Positions 53,846-63,858 of a stretch of DNA of 64,000 nucleotides are shown in pieces. The notes under the pieces are model-generated. The model did not search any database and was not told the DNA's origin. It was given only the letters and a program-made list of their open reading frames with translations. The DNA is taken from contig CP140043.1 in assembly GCA_039830055.1 (NCBI GenBank), positions 62,001 through 126,000 on the forward strand, written 5' to 3'. Position 1 is the stretch's first letter. Each line of letters starts with the position of its first letter. The DNA is from Buchnera aphidicola (Schlechtendalia peitan) (GTDB lineage: Bacteria > Pseudomonadota > Gammaproteobacteria > Enterobacterales > Enterobacteriaceae). The position numbers and the translations under genes are program-made.

Positions 53846-53910
53846 AATAAAATAATATATAAATGTAATATATTATATATAGTTTTTTATATTTTTGATA
53901 GATACGATAT

Positions 53911-55281
53911 TTAAATATTATGTTTTTGGTGTTTGGTAAAAATAGTTTGTAACGATAATATTCTACATAAAGTCATGAGAGACGATGCTACTAATGAAAT
54001 AAAAATTCCGATCCAAAATCCAGTTGCTCCTAGTTTTGGTACGATAGTATCTGTTAATGCTAGTAAATAACCGATGGGAAAACCAAGTATCCAATAGGAT
54101 ATGCACGTTATGATAAAAATCATATGAGTATCTTTATAACTTCTCAAGATTCCATTTCCTATAATTTGGAAGAAATCAAAAATTTGATATGTTGCTGCAA
54201 TTAACATAATTTCTCTTGCTCTTTTTATAACATTTGAATCTGTAGTGTATAAGGTAATGATATCGTTACAAAATAATACAATAAAAATTGATATTGTAGT
54301 GGATAAAATTAGTCCTATTGTTTGTGCTGATATAATAATAGTAGAAATTTTATTAAAGTTTTTTTGTCCTAAATAAAATCCAATGCGTATACTTGTTGCA
54401 GTCCCTATAGAAAGCGGAAGAATAAAAATAAATGAACTAATATTTAAAACAATTTGATGTGCTATAATTTGAGTAATATTTAATGATGCTATAAGTAATG
54501 TTATTAAAGTAAATAATGCAACTTCAAAAAATATTGATAAAGCAATAGGTAATCCTATTGTAGATAAATTCCAAATAATTTTAAAATTAGGAAGATATTT
54601 GTAACTTTTGGTATAATAGACATTATTAATTGAATAATCGTATTTAGTGATTATTTTCATTAAAAAAAACATAAACCAATATACAATAGTCATTGAACAA
54701 GCGCATCCTATATTTTTAAAGTTAGATGGTAATATTTTTGTATATATCAGTAAATAATTTATTAATATATTTAATATTAGTCCCATTAATCCTACTATCA
54801 TAGCTGGTTTTGGTTTAAAAAATCCTTCACATTGATTTTGTATGACTTGAAAATATAAATATCCAGGAGTACTCCATAATAAGATTCTAATATAATTGAT
54901 ACTTTTTTTTTCTATTACGGGATTAATTTCATTTGCTATGTTAATGATATAATGAGCATTCCATAAAATAATCATAATTATTATTGAAATAATTGTAGCT
55001 AACCAGTATGCATTTATAATTTGATTTGGAATTTCGTACTTTTTACCTGATCCATTCATATATGATATAGTTGGTACTAATGATAATAATAATCCATGTC
55101 CAAATAGAATAATTGGATACCAAATTGATATTCCAATTGACATAGCAGCTATATCAGTGTTATTTAAGGATTTAACCATAGTACTATTAACTAATCCCAT
55201 ACTAATTTGTGATATTTGGGCTAACATAATAGGAATGGTAATCATTGTTAAAACTTTAATTTCTTCTAAATATTTTTTCAT
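53911..55281 (-). CDS. mdtK: MATE-family efflux protein (MdtK/NorM)
   Basis: MATE transporters export cationic compounds in exchange for sodium or protons across the inner membrane. The 456-residue product has the E. coli MdtK length (457) and about twelve membrane helices. Conserved MATE marks are TIPIMLAQISQISMGLVNSTM near residue 15, LPLSIGTATSIRIGFYLGQ in the middle and YWILGFPIGYLLALT toward the end. Its neighbourhood beside divergent ribE equals E. coli ydhE-ribC. The physiological substrate in an endosymbiont is unknown. The start ATG at 55281 fits the family N-terminus. Confidence 0.92.
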   Translation of the reverse strand: MKKYLEEIKVLTMITIPIMLAQISQISMGLVNSTMVKSLNNTDIAAMSIGISIWYPIILFGHGLLLSLVPTISYMNGSGKKYEIPNQIINAYWLATIISIIIMIILWNAHYIINIANEINPVIEKKSINYIRILLWSTPGYLYFQVIQNQCEGFFKPKPAMIVGLMGLILNILINYLLIYTKILPSNFKNIGCACSMTIVYWFMFFLMKIITKYDYSINNVYYTKSYKYLPNFKIIWNLSTIGLPIALSIFFEVALFTLITLLIASLNITQIIAHQIVLNISSFIFILPLSIGTATSIRIGFYLGQKNFNKISTIIISAQTIGLILSTTISIFIVLFCNDIITLYTTDSNVIKRAREIMLIAATYQIFDFFQIIGNGILRSYKDTHMIFIITCISYWILGFPIGYLLALTDTIVPKLGATGFWIGIFISLVASSLMTLCRILSLQTIFTKHQKHNI

Positions 55282-55547
55282 TCCTATCCTTTTATATTAT
55301 ACAGATGTTTTGCATTAAAAATTTAAAATTATACATATAATTTTGTAATTTTTATCTTACTAAAATTATGTTTATATACTATTAAATTTAAATTTGTTTT
55401 TGGTTTGTTTTTAGTTAAAATAAGTATACGATTGTTTTATGAATAGAAATAGTTAATTGTACTTGTTTAGATTATCATAATATTTTTTAAATAATATTGT
55501 ATTGTTTTAGGTAATTTGTATTTACATCAGACAATGTTAGGAATCTT

Positions 55548-56156
55548 ATGTTTACTGGAATTATTCAAGATATTGCGAAAATAGTATGGATGAAAAGATA
55601 TAATGATTTTATTCAATGGATTTTAAAGTTACATAGTATCGATACTAAAACATTATTATTAGGATCTTCTATATCGTGTAATGGGTGTTGTTTAACAATT
55701 AAAAATGTTTTAAATAATAGAGTTAGCGTAGACATTATACAAGAAACTTTGAGATTAACAAATCTGAAATATTTTCATATAAATCAATATATTAACATTG
55801 AAAGATCTGTGAAATTTGGAGAAGAAATTGGAGGTCATTTAGTTTCTGGACATGTTATGACTACTGCAGAAATATGCGAAATTACCGTTTCTAATTATAA
55901 TAAGCAGATATGGTTTCGGTTAAGTAATTTGGATTTTATGAAATATATTTTTTATAAAGGTTTTATATGTATTGATGGCATTAGTTTAACAGTTGGAGAA
56001 GTTAAAAAAAATATATTTTGCATTTTTTTAATTCCCGCAACAGTATCTAATACTACTATTGGATATAAAATTACTGGAGATGTGGTGAATATAGAGATAG
56101 ATTATTTTACTAAAATTACTGTAGATAGCGTAGAGAGATTGATAAATAATACTTAA
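55548..56156 (+). CDS. ribE: riboflavin synthase
   Basis: Riboflavin synthase (E. coli ribC, also called ribE) dismutates two lumazines to riboflavin. The 202-residue product (E. coli 213) has two homologous lumazine-binding halves. The first starts with the diagnostic MFTGIIQDIAKI and contains GSSISCNGCCLTIKNV; the second starts at GEEIGGHLVSGHVMTTAEI and contains FICIDGISLTVGEV. The C-terminal trimerisation helix is slightly short. With ribB at the left edge, two riboflavin genes are in the window, in keeping with supply of the vitamin to the host. Confidence 0.96.
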   Translation: MFTGIIQDIAKIVWMKRYNDFIQWILKLHSIDTKTLLLGSSISCNGCCLTIKNVLNNRVSVDIIQETLRLTNLKYFHINQYINIERSVKFGEEIGGHLVSGHVMTTAEICEITVSNYNKQIWFRLSNLDFMKYIFYKGFICIDGISLTVGEVKKNIFCIFLIPATVSNTTIGYKITGDVVNIEIDYFTKITVDSVERLINNT

Positions 56157-56452
56157 TAACAATGTTTAGGATTACATATGTGTAAATTTTAATAATATAG
56201 ACATATGTTTTTGGTTTTTATAATATTATTATATTATTCATTAGTTTTAATTTAGCTATTTTTTTTATAAAAAGTAATTAGTTTAAGATATTTTTTTATT
56301 TTAAAAATTTTATATAGTAATAATAGCATTAATGTATACTAATTTTGACAGTCAATTTTAACATGTTATATTAGTTTTTAACATTTTTTTGAGTGTTATT
56401 GTGATTAACAGAAATGGTTTTAAATTTATATATTATAGGATGTTGTTAAATA

Positions 56453-57031
56453 ATGAGTTATTTTTCATTTTTTTTAAATAATATATTAATAAGTAACTTA
56501 GTTTTAGTACAATTTTTAGGATTATGTCCTTTTATGGGAACATCTAAAAAATTTAGTTCTGCAATAGGTTTAGGGTGTGCGACTATTTTAGTAATAACAT
56601 GTGCATCTATTTTTTCATATTTAATTAATTGTTATGTTTTGATTTTACTACATTTAGAATGTTTAAGAATTATGACTTATATGTTACTTATTGCAGTAAA
56701 TGTGCAAATTATTGAAATAGTATTAAAAAAGTTTAGTCCTGTTTTATATAGAGTATTAGGTATATATTTATCATTAATTACTAGTAATTGTTCGGTATTA
56801 GCACTTCCTTTGTTAAGTTTACATTTTAATTTTAATTTTTTCAAATCAATTTTATATGGTTTTAGTTCTTCTATTGGTTTTTTTTTAGTTCTAGTTATTT
56901 TTTCTAGTATAAGAGAACGTTTGTTTATATCTAATATTCCTATTCCTTTTCGAGGCAGCCCAATTGCGCTGATAACTGCTAGTTTAATGTCTGTTGCTTT
57001 TATGGGATTCAGTGGCTTAGTAAACATATGA
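56453..57031 (+). CDS. rsxA: electron transport complex subunit RsxA
   Basis: RsxA is a six-helix membrane subunit of the Rnf-like complex RsxABCDGE, which drives electrons from NADH to low-potential acceptors and in E. coli keeps SoxR reduced. The 192-residue product equals E. coli (193). It begins with NNILISNLVLVQFLGLCPFM, close to the related RsxE start, and contains GIYLSLITSNCSVLALPLL with the conserved cysteine near residue 108. It opens an operon of overlapping genes; the stop overlaps rsxB (ATGA). Confidence 0.95.
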   Translation: MSYFSFFLNNILISNLVLVQFLGLCPFMGTSKKFSSAIGLGCATILVITCASIFSYLINCYVLILLHLECLRIMTYMLLIAVNVQIIEIVLKKFSPVLYRVLGIYLSLITSNCSVLALPLLSLHFNFNFFKSILYGFSSSIGFFLVLVIFSSIRERLFISNIPIPFRGSPIALITASLMSVAFMGFSGLVNI

Positions 57032-57552
57032 TTTTATTTGTATTATATTCTATAGGTTTTTTTAGTGTTTTAAATATTATTTTAGGATTGACACTAAATT
57101 ATATTATACATAAATGTGATATAAATTCTGATCCTATAATAGACAAAATTGATGAAATATTGCCTCAAACACAATGTGCACAATGTGGTTATTCTGGATG
57201 CTATTCTTATGCTAACGCAATTGGAAACAATAATGAAAAAATAGATAAATGTATTCCAGGTGGAAAAGAAGTCGTTCTAAAAATTTCCAATTTGTTAAAT
57301 AATGATACTATAAAATTTAATCATTCGCTATCTTCCAGAAATACGTTTTCTGCAATAGTTACAATTGATGAACAAAATTGTGTAGGTTGTTCAAAATGTA
57401 GGTTAATTTGTCCTGTCGATGCTATAGTAGGATCATATAATTTTATGCATACAGTATTGCAAGATTTATGCAATGGTTGCAATTTATGTGTATCCCTGTG
57501 TCCTACTAATTGTATTAGAGAAAAGAAAATAATATATGATTATTATGATTAA
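57028..57552 (+). CDS. rsxB: electron transport complex iron-sulfur subunit RsxB
   Basis: RsxB is the ferredoxin-like subunit anchored by one N-terminal helix. The 174-residue product is near E. coli (192). It has the four-cysteine cluster CAQCGYSGCYSYANAI near residue 52 with a following Cys in DKCIPGG, and two [4Fe-4S] motifs, CVGCSKCRLICPVDAI near residue 113 and CNGCNLCVSLCPTNCI near residue 143. It overlaps rsxA by 4 bases and rsxC by 17 bases if rsxC starts at 57536. Confidence 0.95.
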   Translation: MILFVLYSIGFFSVLNIILGLTLNYIIHKCDINSDPIIDKIDEILPQTQCAQCGYSGCYSYANAIGNNNEKIDKCIPGGKEVVLKISNLLNNDTIKFNHSLSSRNTFSAIVTIDEQNCVGCSKCRLICPVDAIVGSYNFMHTVLQDLCNGCNLCVSLCPTNCIREKKIIYDYYD

Positions 57553-59187
57553 TTGTTTTAATAAATACTTTTTTAAGAGTATTGGTATTATTGTGTCAAT
57601 TTTTAATGCATTTCGAAATTTTATTATAAAAATATTTTTATTACGAAAAGTACAAGATTTTTATGGAGGAATATATTGTACTTCTATGAAAAAAAATGAA
57701 TCATTACTAGGTTTGTACACCATTTCTCTTCCAAAGACATTTACTGTTTTAGTAGATGATATATTAGTTTTAAAAAAAAAATTCTAGTGAGAGTAGGACA
57801 AATAGTTTTACGTGGTCAAATTTTGACATTAGGTGATGAAAATATTCCTCCAATTCATGCTCCTACATCGGGAATAATTACGAAGATTGTTAAAAAAAAA
57901 TTTAGTTTTTTTCCAAATAGATGTTTTAGTATTATTAGTATTAAATCTGATGGACAAGATAAATGGATTGATTATAGTTCTAAAAGAGATTATAAATTTT
58001 TTAGTTTGAATGAAATTATTCAACTTATTTATAATTCTGGTGTTGTTGGATTAGGTGGATCTGGATTTTTATCTTCTAAGAAGATAGAACGTTCTATTAA
58101 ACAAGTACATACTCTTTTAATAAACGCTGCTGAAAGCGAACCATATATTACGACAGATGATTGTTTGATGCAAAATTTTTCTAAAGAAGTAATTCAAGGT
58201 TGTAAAGTTATTGCATGGATTTTGAAAATTAAAAATATTTTAATTGCTATAGGAGATGATAAAGATTTAGCATATATTTCAATTAAAAAAGAAATTCAAT
58301 CTTTACCTAATTTTAAAATACGAAAAATAAAGAATAAATATCCATCAGGAAGTAGTAAGCAATTAATAAAGATATTATTTAATAAAGAAATTCCATTAGG
58401 GAAACATTCTATAAATTTAGGAATAATTATATTTAATATTTCTACTGTTTTTTCTATTAAAAGATCAATATTAAATAGAGAACCATTAATTGAAAGAATT
58501 ATAACCCTGTCAGATAGAAACTTATCGTATCAAAAAAATATTTTAGTTAGAATAGGTACCCCTATTAGTCATATATTATCGGAATTTAACATTAAAAAAT
58601 GTGATATTATTATGGGAGGTCCGATAACTGGATTTTTAGTAGATGATTTAAATTTTCCAATTTTAAAAACTACTAGTAGTATTTTATGTTTAAAATCGAA
58701 TTTAATGAAAAATATATTAGAGCGCCCCTGCATTCGTTGTACAGCATGTTCCAGTGCATGCCCAATTCGATTGTTACCAGAACAGTTATATTTTTATAGT
58801 AAATCTTTAAATCATGAAAAGTCTCGAGAATATCACATTAGTGAATGTATTGAATGCGGAATTTGCGAGCAAGTGTGTCCTAGTAATATTCCACTTTTAA
58901 CATATTTTAAAAAAGAAAAAATGCAGTTAAGGAAAATAATTTTTCAAGAAAACATGTCTAAAAAGTCTAAAAAATTATTTATGTTACGTCAGCATAGATT
59001 ATATATTTCAGGACTAATTAATGAAAATATTATATGTACTAATAGTACAGTAAATACAACGTTGAATAATGCTATTGTTAAAGATGAAGATAGTAATGTT
59101 AACATTTTAAAAAAATCTAAATATATCATGAAAAAAGAACTTGAATCTGCGATACATAGAGCTAAACTTAAAAGAAATATTAAATAG
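57536..59187 (+). CDS. rsxC: electron transport complex subunit RsxC, split by a poly(A) frameshift
   Basis: RsxC is the NADH/FMN-binding, iron-sulfur subunit of the complex. The frame from 57536 gives VQDFYGGIYCTSMKKNESLL (E. coli DFNGGIHPPEMKT) and then stops at 57785 right after ten A (57772-57781). The next frame continues with RVGQIVLRGQILTLGDENIP and APTSGIITKI (E. coli SVGDKVLRGQPLT...APTSGTVTAI) to 59187. One added A fuses them into 550 residues. Later parts are intact: VVGLGGSGFLSSKK, NAAESEPYITTDD, and two [4Fe-4S] motifs CIRCTACSSACPIRLLPEQL and CIECGICEQVCPSNIPL. The Ala-rich C-terminal repeats of E. coli are cut to about one copy (KKELESAIHRAKLKRN). Transcription slippage on the poly(A) probably restores it; a GTG at 57787 could start the second part alone. 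Confidence 0.88.
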
Positions 59188-59251
59188 TTATTTGAATTAA
59201 TAATAATATTATTACATTGTTGAGTTTATCTTAATATTATAAGACATAGTT

Positions 59252-60322
59252 ATGGATTATCGATATACAAAAATTAATAACATATATGTTTGTAGAAGCA
59301 CGAATCATATAATGTTACTAGTAATATGTGCTCTTGTTCCTGGAATAATAGTAGAATGTTATTATTTTAAGATAGCAATTTTAATACAGGTATTGTTATC
59401 TGTTATTTCATCAATAATATTTGAATTTATTTTTCAAAAATTACAAAAAGAAAAGTTATATATCAATTTTTTTGATGTGTCTTCAATACTAACCGGAGTT
59501 TTATTAGGACTGAGTTTGCCTGCTTTTTCACCATGGTGGATATCAATTATAGGTGCATTCTTTTCTATTATAGTTACTAAAAAGTTATATGGGGGTTTAG
59601 GAAATAATATATTTAATCCTGCTATGTCGGGATATGCAATATTATTAATATCATTTCCTATTATAATGACTAATTGGTCTTTTCAAAATAATTTAGAAAT
59701 ATTAAATATGTTTAGTATTAGAGATATAATGTCAATTATTTTTTTTACTAATTTAGAAGATTATTATGAAATAATATCAAGATTTTGCGAAGCGTCTATG
59801 TTTATTACTCAAGCTACTCCTTTAGAACATATTAGAATACATAATAAAAATTCTATAATTAGTGTATCTCCAGTTGTTTTTTCGTTAGATAACTTTTTGA
59901 TATATCGTCATTGGATATTAATTAATATAAGTTTTTTGTTTGGTGGAGTTTTTTTATTAATAAAAAAGATCATTTGTTGGAGAATATCATGTAGCATTTT
60001 ATTGTGCCTTATTATATTTTATTCGATTGATTTTTTTTATTTAAAACATGTACAAATCTTTCCATTGATACAATTATTTTTAGGTAGTACCATGATAGGA
60101 GCTTTTTTTATTGCAACAGATCCTGTTACAACTTCAATTACTAAAATAGGACGTATAATATTTGGTAGTTTTATTGGGATTCTGATTTGGATTATTAGAA
60201 ATTTTGGTGGATATCCGGATGCTATCGCATTTTCTGTATTACTTTCTAATTCTATTGTTCCGTTAATCGATTATTATACTCAACCTCGTATTTATGGAAA
60301 AAATAAAAAATGGTTTTTATAA
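59252..60322 (+). CDS. rsxD: electron transport complex subunit RsxD
   Basis: RsxD is a membrane subunit with covalently bound FMN. The 356-residue product is full length (E. coli 352). It has many hydrophobic helices, KKLYGGLGNNIFNPAMSGYA near residue 110, the FMN attachment segment ITQATPLEHIR (E. coli ISQATPLDTF) near residue 190, and the C-terminal GAFFIATDPVTTSITKIGRI plus FGGYPDAIAFSVLLSNSIVPLID. It overlaps rsxG by 13 bases. Confidence 0.95.
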   Translation: MDYRYTKINNIYVCRSTNHIMLLVICALVPGIIVECYYFKIAILIQVLLSVISSIIFEFIFQKLQKEKLYINFFDVSSILTGVLLGLSLPAFSPWWISIIGAFFSIIVTKKLYGGLGNNIFNPAMSGYAILLISFPIIMTNWSFQNNLEILNMFSIRDIMSIIFFTNLEDYYEIISRFCEASMFITQATPLEHIRIHNKNSIISVSPVVFSLDNFLIYRHWILINISFLFGGVFLLIKKIICWRISCSILLCLIIFYSIDFFYLKHVQIFPLIQLFLGSTMIGAFFIATDPVTTSITKIGRIIFGSFIGILIWIIRNFGGYPDAIAFSVLLSNSIVPLIDYYTQPRIYGKNKKWFL

Positions 60323-60945
60323 AAAAAAATAATGCAGTTATAATAACTTTATTTTTTGTTTCTATTATTACATCTAGTAGTGTAGTTCTTGTACATATAT
60401 TAACTAAGTTTAAAATAATTACTCAACAAGAAAATTATCAAAAAATAATGTTAAGTTCTATTGTTTCTAAAGAATTTTTAAAAAATGCGAAAATTTCATG
60501 TTTTTTTATAAAAAATTCGTTATTAGGAAATAGTGATGATCATAAATTTTGGATCATTAAAAAAAATAGTATAATTCAAGCTTTGATTTTTAATACAGTA
60601 GCACCAGATGGATATTCAGGAAATATAAACATGATTATATCTTTAGATCTACATGGAAAAATTTTAGGTGTACGTGTATTAGATCATCATGAAACTCCTG
60701 GATTAGGAGATAAAATTGATATTCGAATTTCAGATTGGATTACGAAATTTTCAGGAATAGTAGTTGAGGGTTTAAAAGATTCTAAATTTTCTTTAAAAAA
60801 ATATGGAGGTAATATTGATCAGTTTACTGGAGCAACTATTACTCCATTATCAGTAATTAACGCAATTAAACGCGTTGTTGTTTTAACTAAACAATTAAAA
60901 TTTAAAAATTTAAACTTGAGGAGTTGCGATTTTTATTATGAATAG
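60310..60945 (+). CDS. rsxG: electron transport complex subunit RsxG
   Basis: RsxG is anchored by one N-terminal helix (about residues 9-30) with a periplasmic domain carrying covalent FMN. The 211-residue product is near E. coli (206). GYSGNINMIISLDLHGKILG and DHHETPGLGDKIDIR are typical, and the flavin-accepting threonine sits in DQFTGATITPLSVINAIK near residue 178. It overlaps rsxD by 13 bases and rsxE by 8, so the operon is read as one coupled unit. Confidence 0.95.
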   Translation: MVFIKKNNAVIITLFFVSIITSSSVVLVHILTKFKIITQQENYQKIMLSSIVSKEFLKNAKISCFFIKNSLLGNSDDHKFWIIKKNSIIQALIFNTVAPDGYSGNINMIISLDLHGKILGVRVLDHHETPGLGDKIDIRISDWITKFSGIVVEGLKDSKFSLKKYGGNIDQFTGATITPLSVINAIKRVVVLTKQLKFKNLNLRSCDFYYE

Positions 60946-61639
60946 TTTTATCAAAATTTTTAATGATAGAGTATGGACAAAAAACTCTTCATTAGTGCAA
61001 CTATTAGGATTATGTCCTATTTTAGCAGTGACTACAAATGTTACTAATTCATTAGGATTAGGAATAGTAACAACTTGTGTTTTAGTGTGTACAAATGTTG
61101 TGGTATCTATTTTTAGATTTTTAATACCTAAGAATATTCGTATTCCCATTTATATGATGATTATTAGTGCTATTGTTAGTTGTTGTGATATGTTAATCAA
61201 TGCATATTCATTGAGTTTATATCAATCTTTGGGAATTTTTATTCCTTTAATTATTACTAATTGTGTTGTATGTAGTCGAGCTGATCTTATTGCTATGAAC
61301 AATTCTATATGGATTTCATTATTAGACGGATTGTTTATAGGATTAGGATCGACTTTAGCGATATGTATAGTAGGATCAATTAGAGAGATTTTGGGAAGTG
61401 GAACATTGTTTTTTGGTATTGAAAATTTGTTAGGATCTTGGTCTAAAGTTATTTGTATAAAAGTTATTGATGTTAATCATGTTATGACATTTTTTTTACA
61501 TCCTGCTGGTGCTTTTATGATTTTAGGATTTATTTTAGCAGGAAAAAATATTATAGATGGTAAAATCAGTTCTAGTGATTGTGAATTATGTTCTAACAGA
61601 TTTTTATGGAATCCAGGAAAATCGAAAAAAGTTGAATAG
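60938..61639 (+). CDS. rsxE: electron transport complex subunit RsxE
   Basis: RsxE is the inverted-topology partner of RsxA in the membrane. The 233-residue product equals E. coli (231). Marks are NSSLVQLLGLCPILAVTTNV near residue 20, LGIFIPLIITNCVVCSRAD near residue 100 with the conserved cysteines, and GLGSTLAICIVGSIREILGS. It is the last rsx gene; nth begins within its final codons, as in E. coli, where nth follows rsxE. Confidence 0.95.
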   Translation: MNSFIKIFNDRVWTKNSSLVQLLGLCPILAVTTNVTNSLGLGIVTTCVLVCTNVVVSIFRFLIPKNIRIPIYMMIISAIVSCCDMLINAYSLSLYQSLGIFIPLIITNCVVCSRADLIAMNNSIWISLLDGLFIGLGSTLAICIVGSIREILGSGTLFFGIENLLGSWSKVICIKVIDVNHVMTFFLHPAGAFMILGFILAGKNIIDGKISSSDCELCSNRFLWNPGKSKKVE

Positions 61640-62264
61640 TCACCAATTAAATCAAATTTTATTTATTTTTTCTAAAATAAATCCTAATCCAAAAATGGAA
61701 TTAAAATTTTCATCAAATTTTGAATTGTTAATTTCAGTAATTTTATCAGCACAATCTACCGATCGTATGGTAAATAAAATTACTAAAACTTTATATCAAG
61801 TTGCTAATACGCCTTTATCTATCATATTACTTGGATTAGATGGTTTAAAAAGTTATATAAAAGAATTAGGTTTATTTAATAAAAAATCGTCAAATATTAT
61901 CAAGACATGTAATATTCTATTAAATAAATATGAAGGAAAAATACCTAATAATATTATTGAATTGAGATCTTTGCCTGGAGTAGGCAGAAAAACTGCTAAT
62001 ATAATTTTAAATTATGTTTTTAAAAAAAAAACTATCGCAGTTGATACACATGTATTTAGAGTATGTAATAGAATAGGATTTTTAAATGAGAAAACAGTTA
62101 TTAAAACAGAGAGAAAATTACTTGAAATTGTTCCTGAAAAATTTAAATTAAATTTTCATAATTGGTTTGTTTTGCATGGACGTTATATTTGTAGATCTAA
62201 ATTTCCGAACTGTTCTATATGTTCAATTAGTAATTTATGTACATTTAAATATAAAAATTTTTAA
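61632..62264 (+). CDS. nth: endonuclease III
   Basis: Nth removes oxidised pyrimidines and nicks the abasic site in base excision repair. I set the start at the TTG at 61632 because it gives 210 residues (E. coli 211) and an N-terminus that aligns (MNSHQLNQILFIFSKINPNP); an upstream in-frame ATG at 61557 would add 25 unsupported residues inside rsxE. Catalytic parts are LLISVILSAQSTDRMVNK, the helix-hairpin-helix SLPGVGRKTANIILN with the catalytic Lys, AVDTHVFRVCNR with the catalytic Asp, and the C-terminal four-cysteine iron-sulfur loop CRSKFPNCSICSISNLC. It overlaps rsxE by 8 bases. Confidence 0.95.
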   Translation: MNSHQLNQILFIFSKINPNPKMELKFSSNFELLISVILSAQSTDRMVNKITKTLYQVANTPLSIILLGLDGLKSYIKELGLFNKKSSNIIKTCNILLNKYEGKIPNNIIELRSLPGVGRKTANIILNYVFKKKTIAVDTHVFRVCNRIGFLNEKTVIKTERKLLEIVPEKFKLNFHNWFVLHGRYICRSKFPNCSICSISNLCTFKYKNF

Positions 62265-62536
62265 AATATAATATGATTTAATGTTATTTATGTATTATTT
62301 TTTAATAAAACATTTTTATAAAAATACTATAATTTACGGAACAATGCGTTTTGATAATTATATTATTAATAGTTGTTATCTAAGATCATATTTAATTTTT
62401 TTAAAATAACATTACTTTTTTATTTTTGATACACTTTAAAAATAGTTAATATTTTAAAACGATTCAAATACTATTTCATTGATGTTATTATTTTTAATAA
62501 TAACTATATTATAGTTTTATTATAAGGAACATATTT

Positions 62537-63808
62537 ATGTATAAAGTCGATGTAATTAGTGAATTTAGACAAAGAAATTTGATAGCACAAATCACTAAAG
62601 AGAAGCAGTTAATTCATAAAATTAAAAACACTAATATTTCTATGTATTGTGGATTTGATATAACTGCAGATAGTTTGCATATAGGTCATATTTTACCGTT
62701 GCTATGTTTGAAAAGGTTTCAAAATTCTGGTCATAAACCAATTATTTTAATTGGTGGTGCTACTAGTTTAATTGGCGATCCTAGTTTTAAAATATCTGAA
62801 AGAAAATTAAATTCAATAACATTAATTAATGAGTGGACAGATATTATTACTCATCAGGTATCTACATTTTTAGATTTTAACCCTCATTTTAATAGTGCAG
62901 TTATTGTTAATAATTATGAATGGTTTAAAAATTTATCTGTGTTAAAATTTTTACGAACTATAGGAAAACATTTTTCTGTTAATAAAATGATTGCTAAAGA
63001 TGCAGTGAAGAAGCGAATTAATCGTATAGATACAGGTATTTCATTTACAGAATTTTCTTATAATTTGTTACAAGCTTATGATTTTTCTGTTCTGTATCAT
63101 AAGTATGGAGTAACTTTACAAATTGGAGGATCGGATCAATGGGGAAATATTATATCTGGTATTGACTTAATTAGAAAATTGTATAGTAGAGAAGTTTTTG
63201 GTTTAACACTTCCTTTATTAACTCAAAAAAATGGAATTAAATTTGGGAAAACTGAAAAAAATACAATTTGGTTAGATAAACGTAAAACGAGTCCTTACAA
63301 ATTTTTTCAGTATTGGATTAATATATCTGATTATAATGTATATAATTTTTTAAAATTTTTTACTACTTTAAGTATATTAGAAATTGATAAAATTGCATCT
63401 TGTAATTCAATACTTGAATTAAACAAATCTAAAATATTTTTGGCAGAATATTTAACTAGATTAGTGCATGGTGAACATGGAGTACAATCAGCTAAACGAA
63501 TTTCGTCATGTTTATTTAATAGTGATGTTAGTAAAATGCAAAAATCTGATTTTATGCAATTAGAAAAGGATGGTATACCTTCAATTTTGATATCAGGTAT
63601 TCGAGATTTAAAACAAGTATTAGTTGATTCTTCTTTGGCTTCTTCGCGTACTCAAGCAAGAAGTATGATTATATCTAATTCTATTTCTATAAATAATATA
63701 AAACAAAATAATGAATCGTATGTGTTTTCAAAAAATGACATCTTTTTTAAAAGATATACGCTATTATCTAGGGGTAAAAAGAATTTTTGTTTAATATGTT
63801 GGGAATAA
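62537..63808 (+). CDS. tyrS: tyrosyl-tRNA synthetase
   Basis: TyrS charges tRNA-Tyr. The 423-residue product is full length (E. coli 424). Class I marks are CGFDITADSLHIGHILPLLC near residue 37 (HIGH), IGGATSLIGDPSFK, the tyrosine site LLQAYDFSVLYH and QIGGSDQWGNI, and KFGKTEKNTIWLD near residue 235 (KMSKS equivalent). A C-terminal S4-like RNA-binding domain (about 355-423) with SSRTQARSMIISNSISIN is intact. An aagga site precedes the ATG. It is convergent with sufA. Confidence 0.97.
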   Translation: MYKVDVISEFRQRNLIAQITKEKQLIHKIKNTNISMYCGFDITADSLHIGHILPLLCLKRFQNSGHKPIILIGGATSLIGDPSFKISERKLNSITLINEWTDIITHQVSTFLDFNPHFNSAVIVNNYEWFKNLSVLKFLRTIGKHFSVNKMIAKDAVKKRINRIDTGISFTEFSYNLLQAYDFSVLYHKYGVTLQIGGSDQWGNIISGIDLIRKLYSREVFGLTLPLLTQKNGIKFGKTEKNTIWLDKRKTSPYKFFQYWINISDYNVYNFLKFFTTLSILEIDKIASCNSILELNKSKIFLAEYLTRLVHGEHGVQSAKRISSCLFNSDVSKMQKSDFMQLEKDGIPSILISGIRDLKQVLVDSSLASSRTQARSMIISNSISINNIKQNNESYVFSKNDIFFKRYTLLSRGKKNFCLICWE

Positions 63809-63858
63809 TCATATGTATTAAAATAAAGTGTTGTATAAATATTTTTTTTAAACAGTGA

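Noticed and set aside
57787..59187. rsxC starting at GTG 57787 as the complete gene
   Set aside because: The preceding frame encodes the conserved RsxC N-terminus up to the poly(A) run, so this would be only a partial protein.
59810..59830. Damaged FMN attachment motif in RsxD (ITQAT)
   Set aside because: E. coli RsxD has the equivalent SQAT sequence at this place, so the motif is normal.
61557..61631. Longer nth N-terminus from ATG 61557
   Set aside because: The added 25 residues have no counterpart in endonuclease III and lie wholly inside rsxE.
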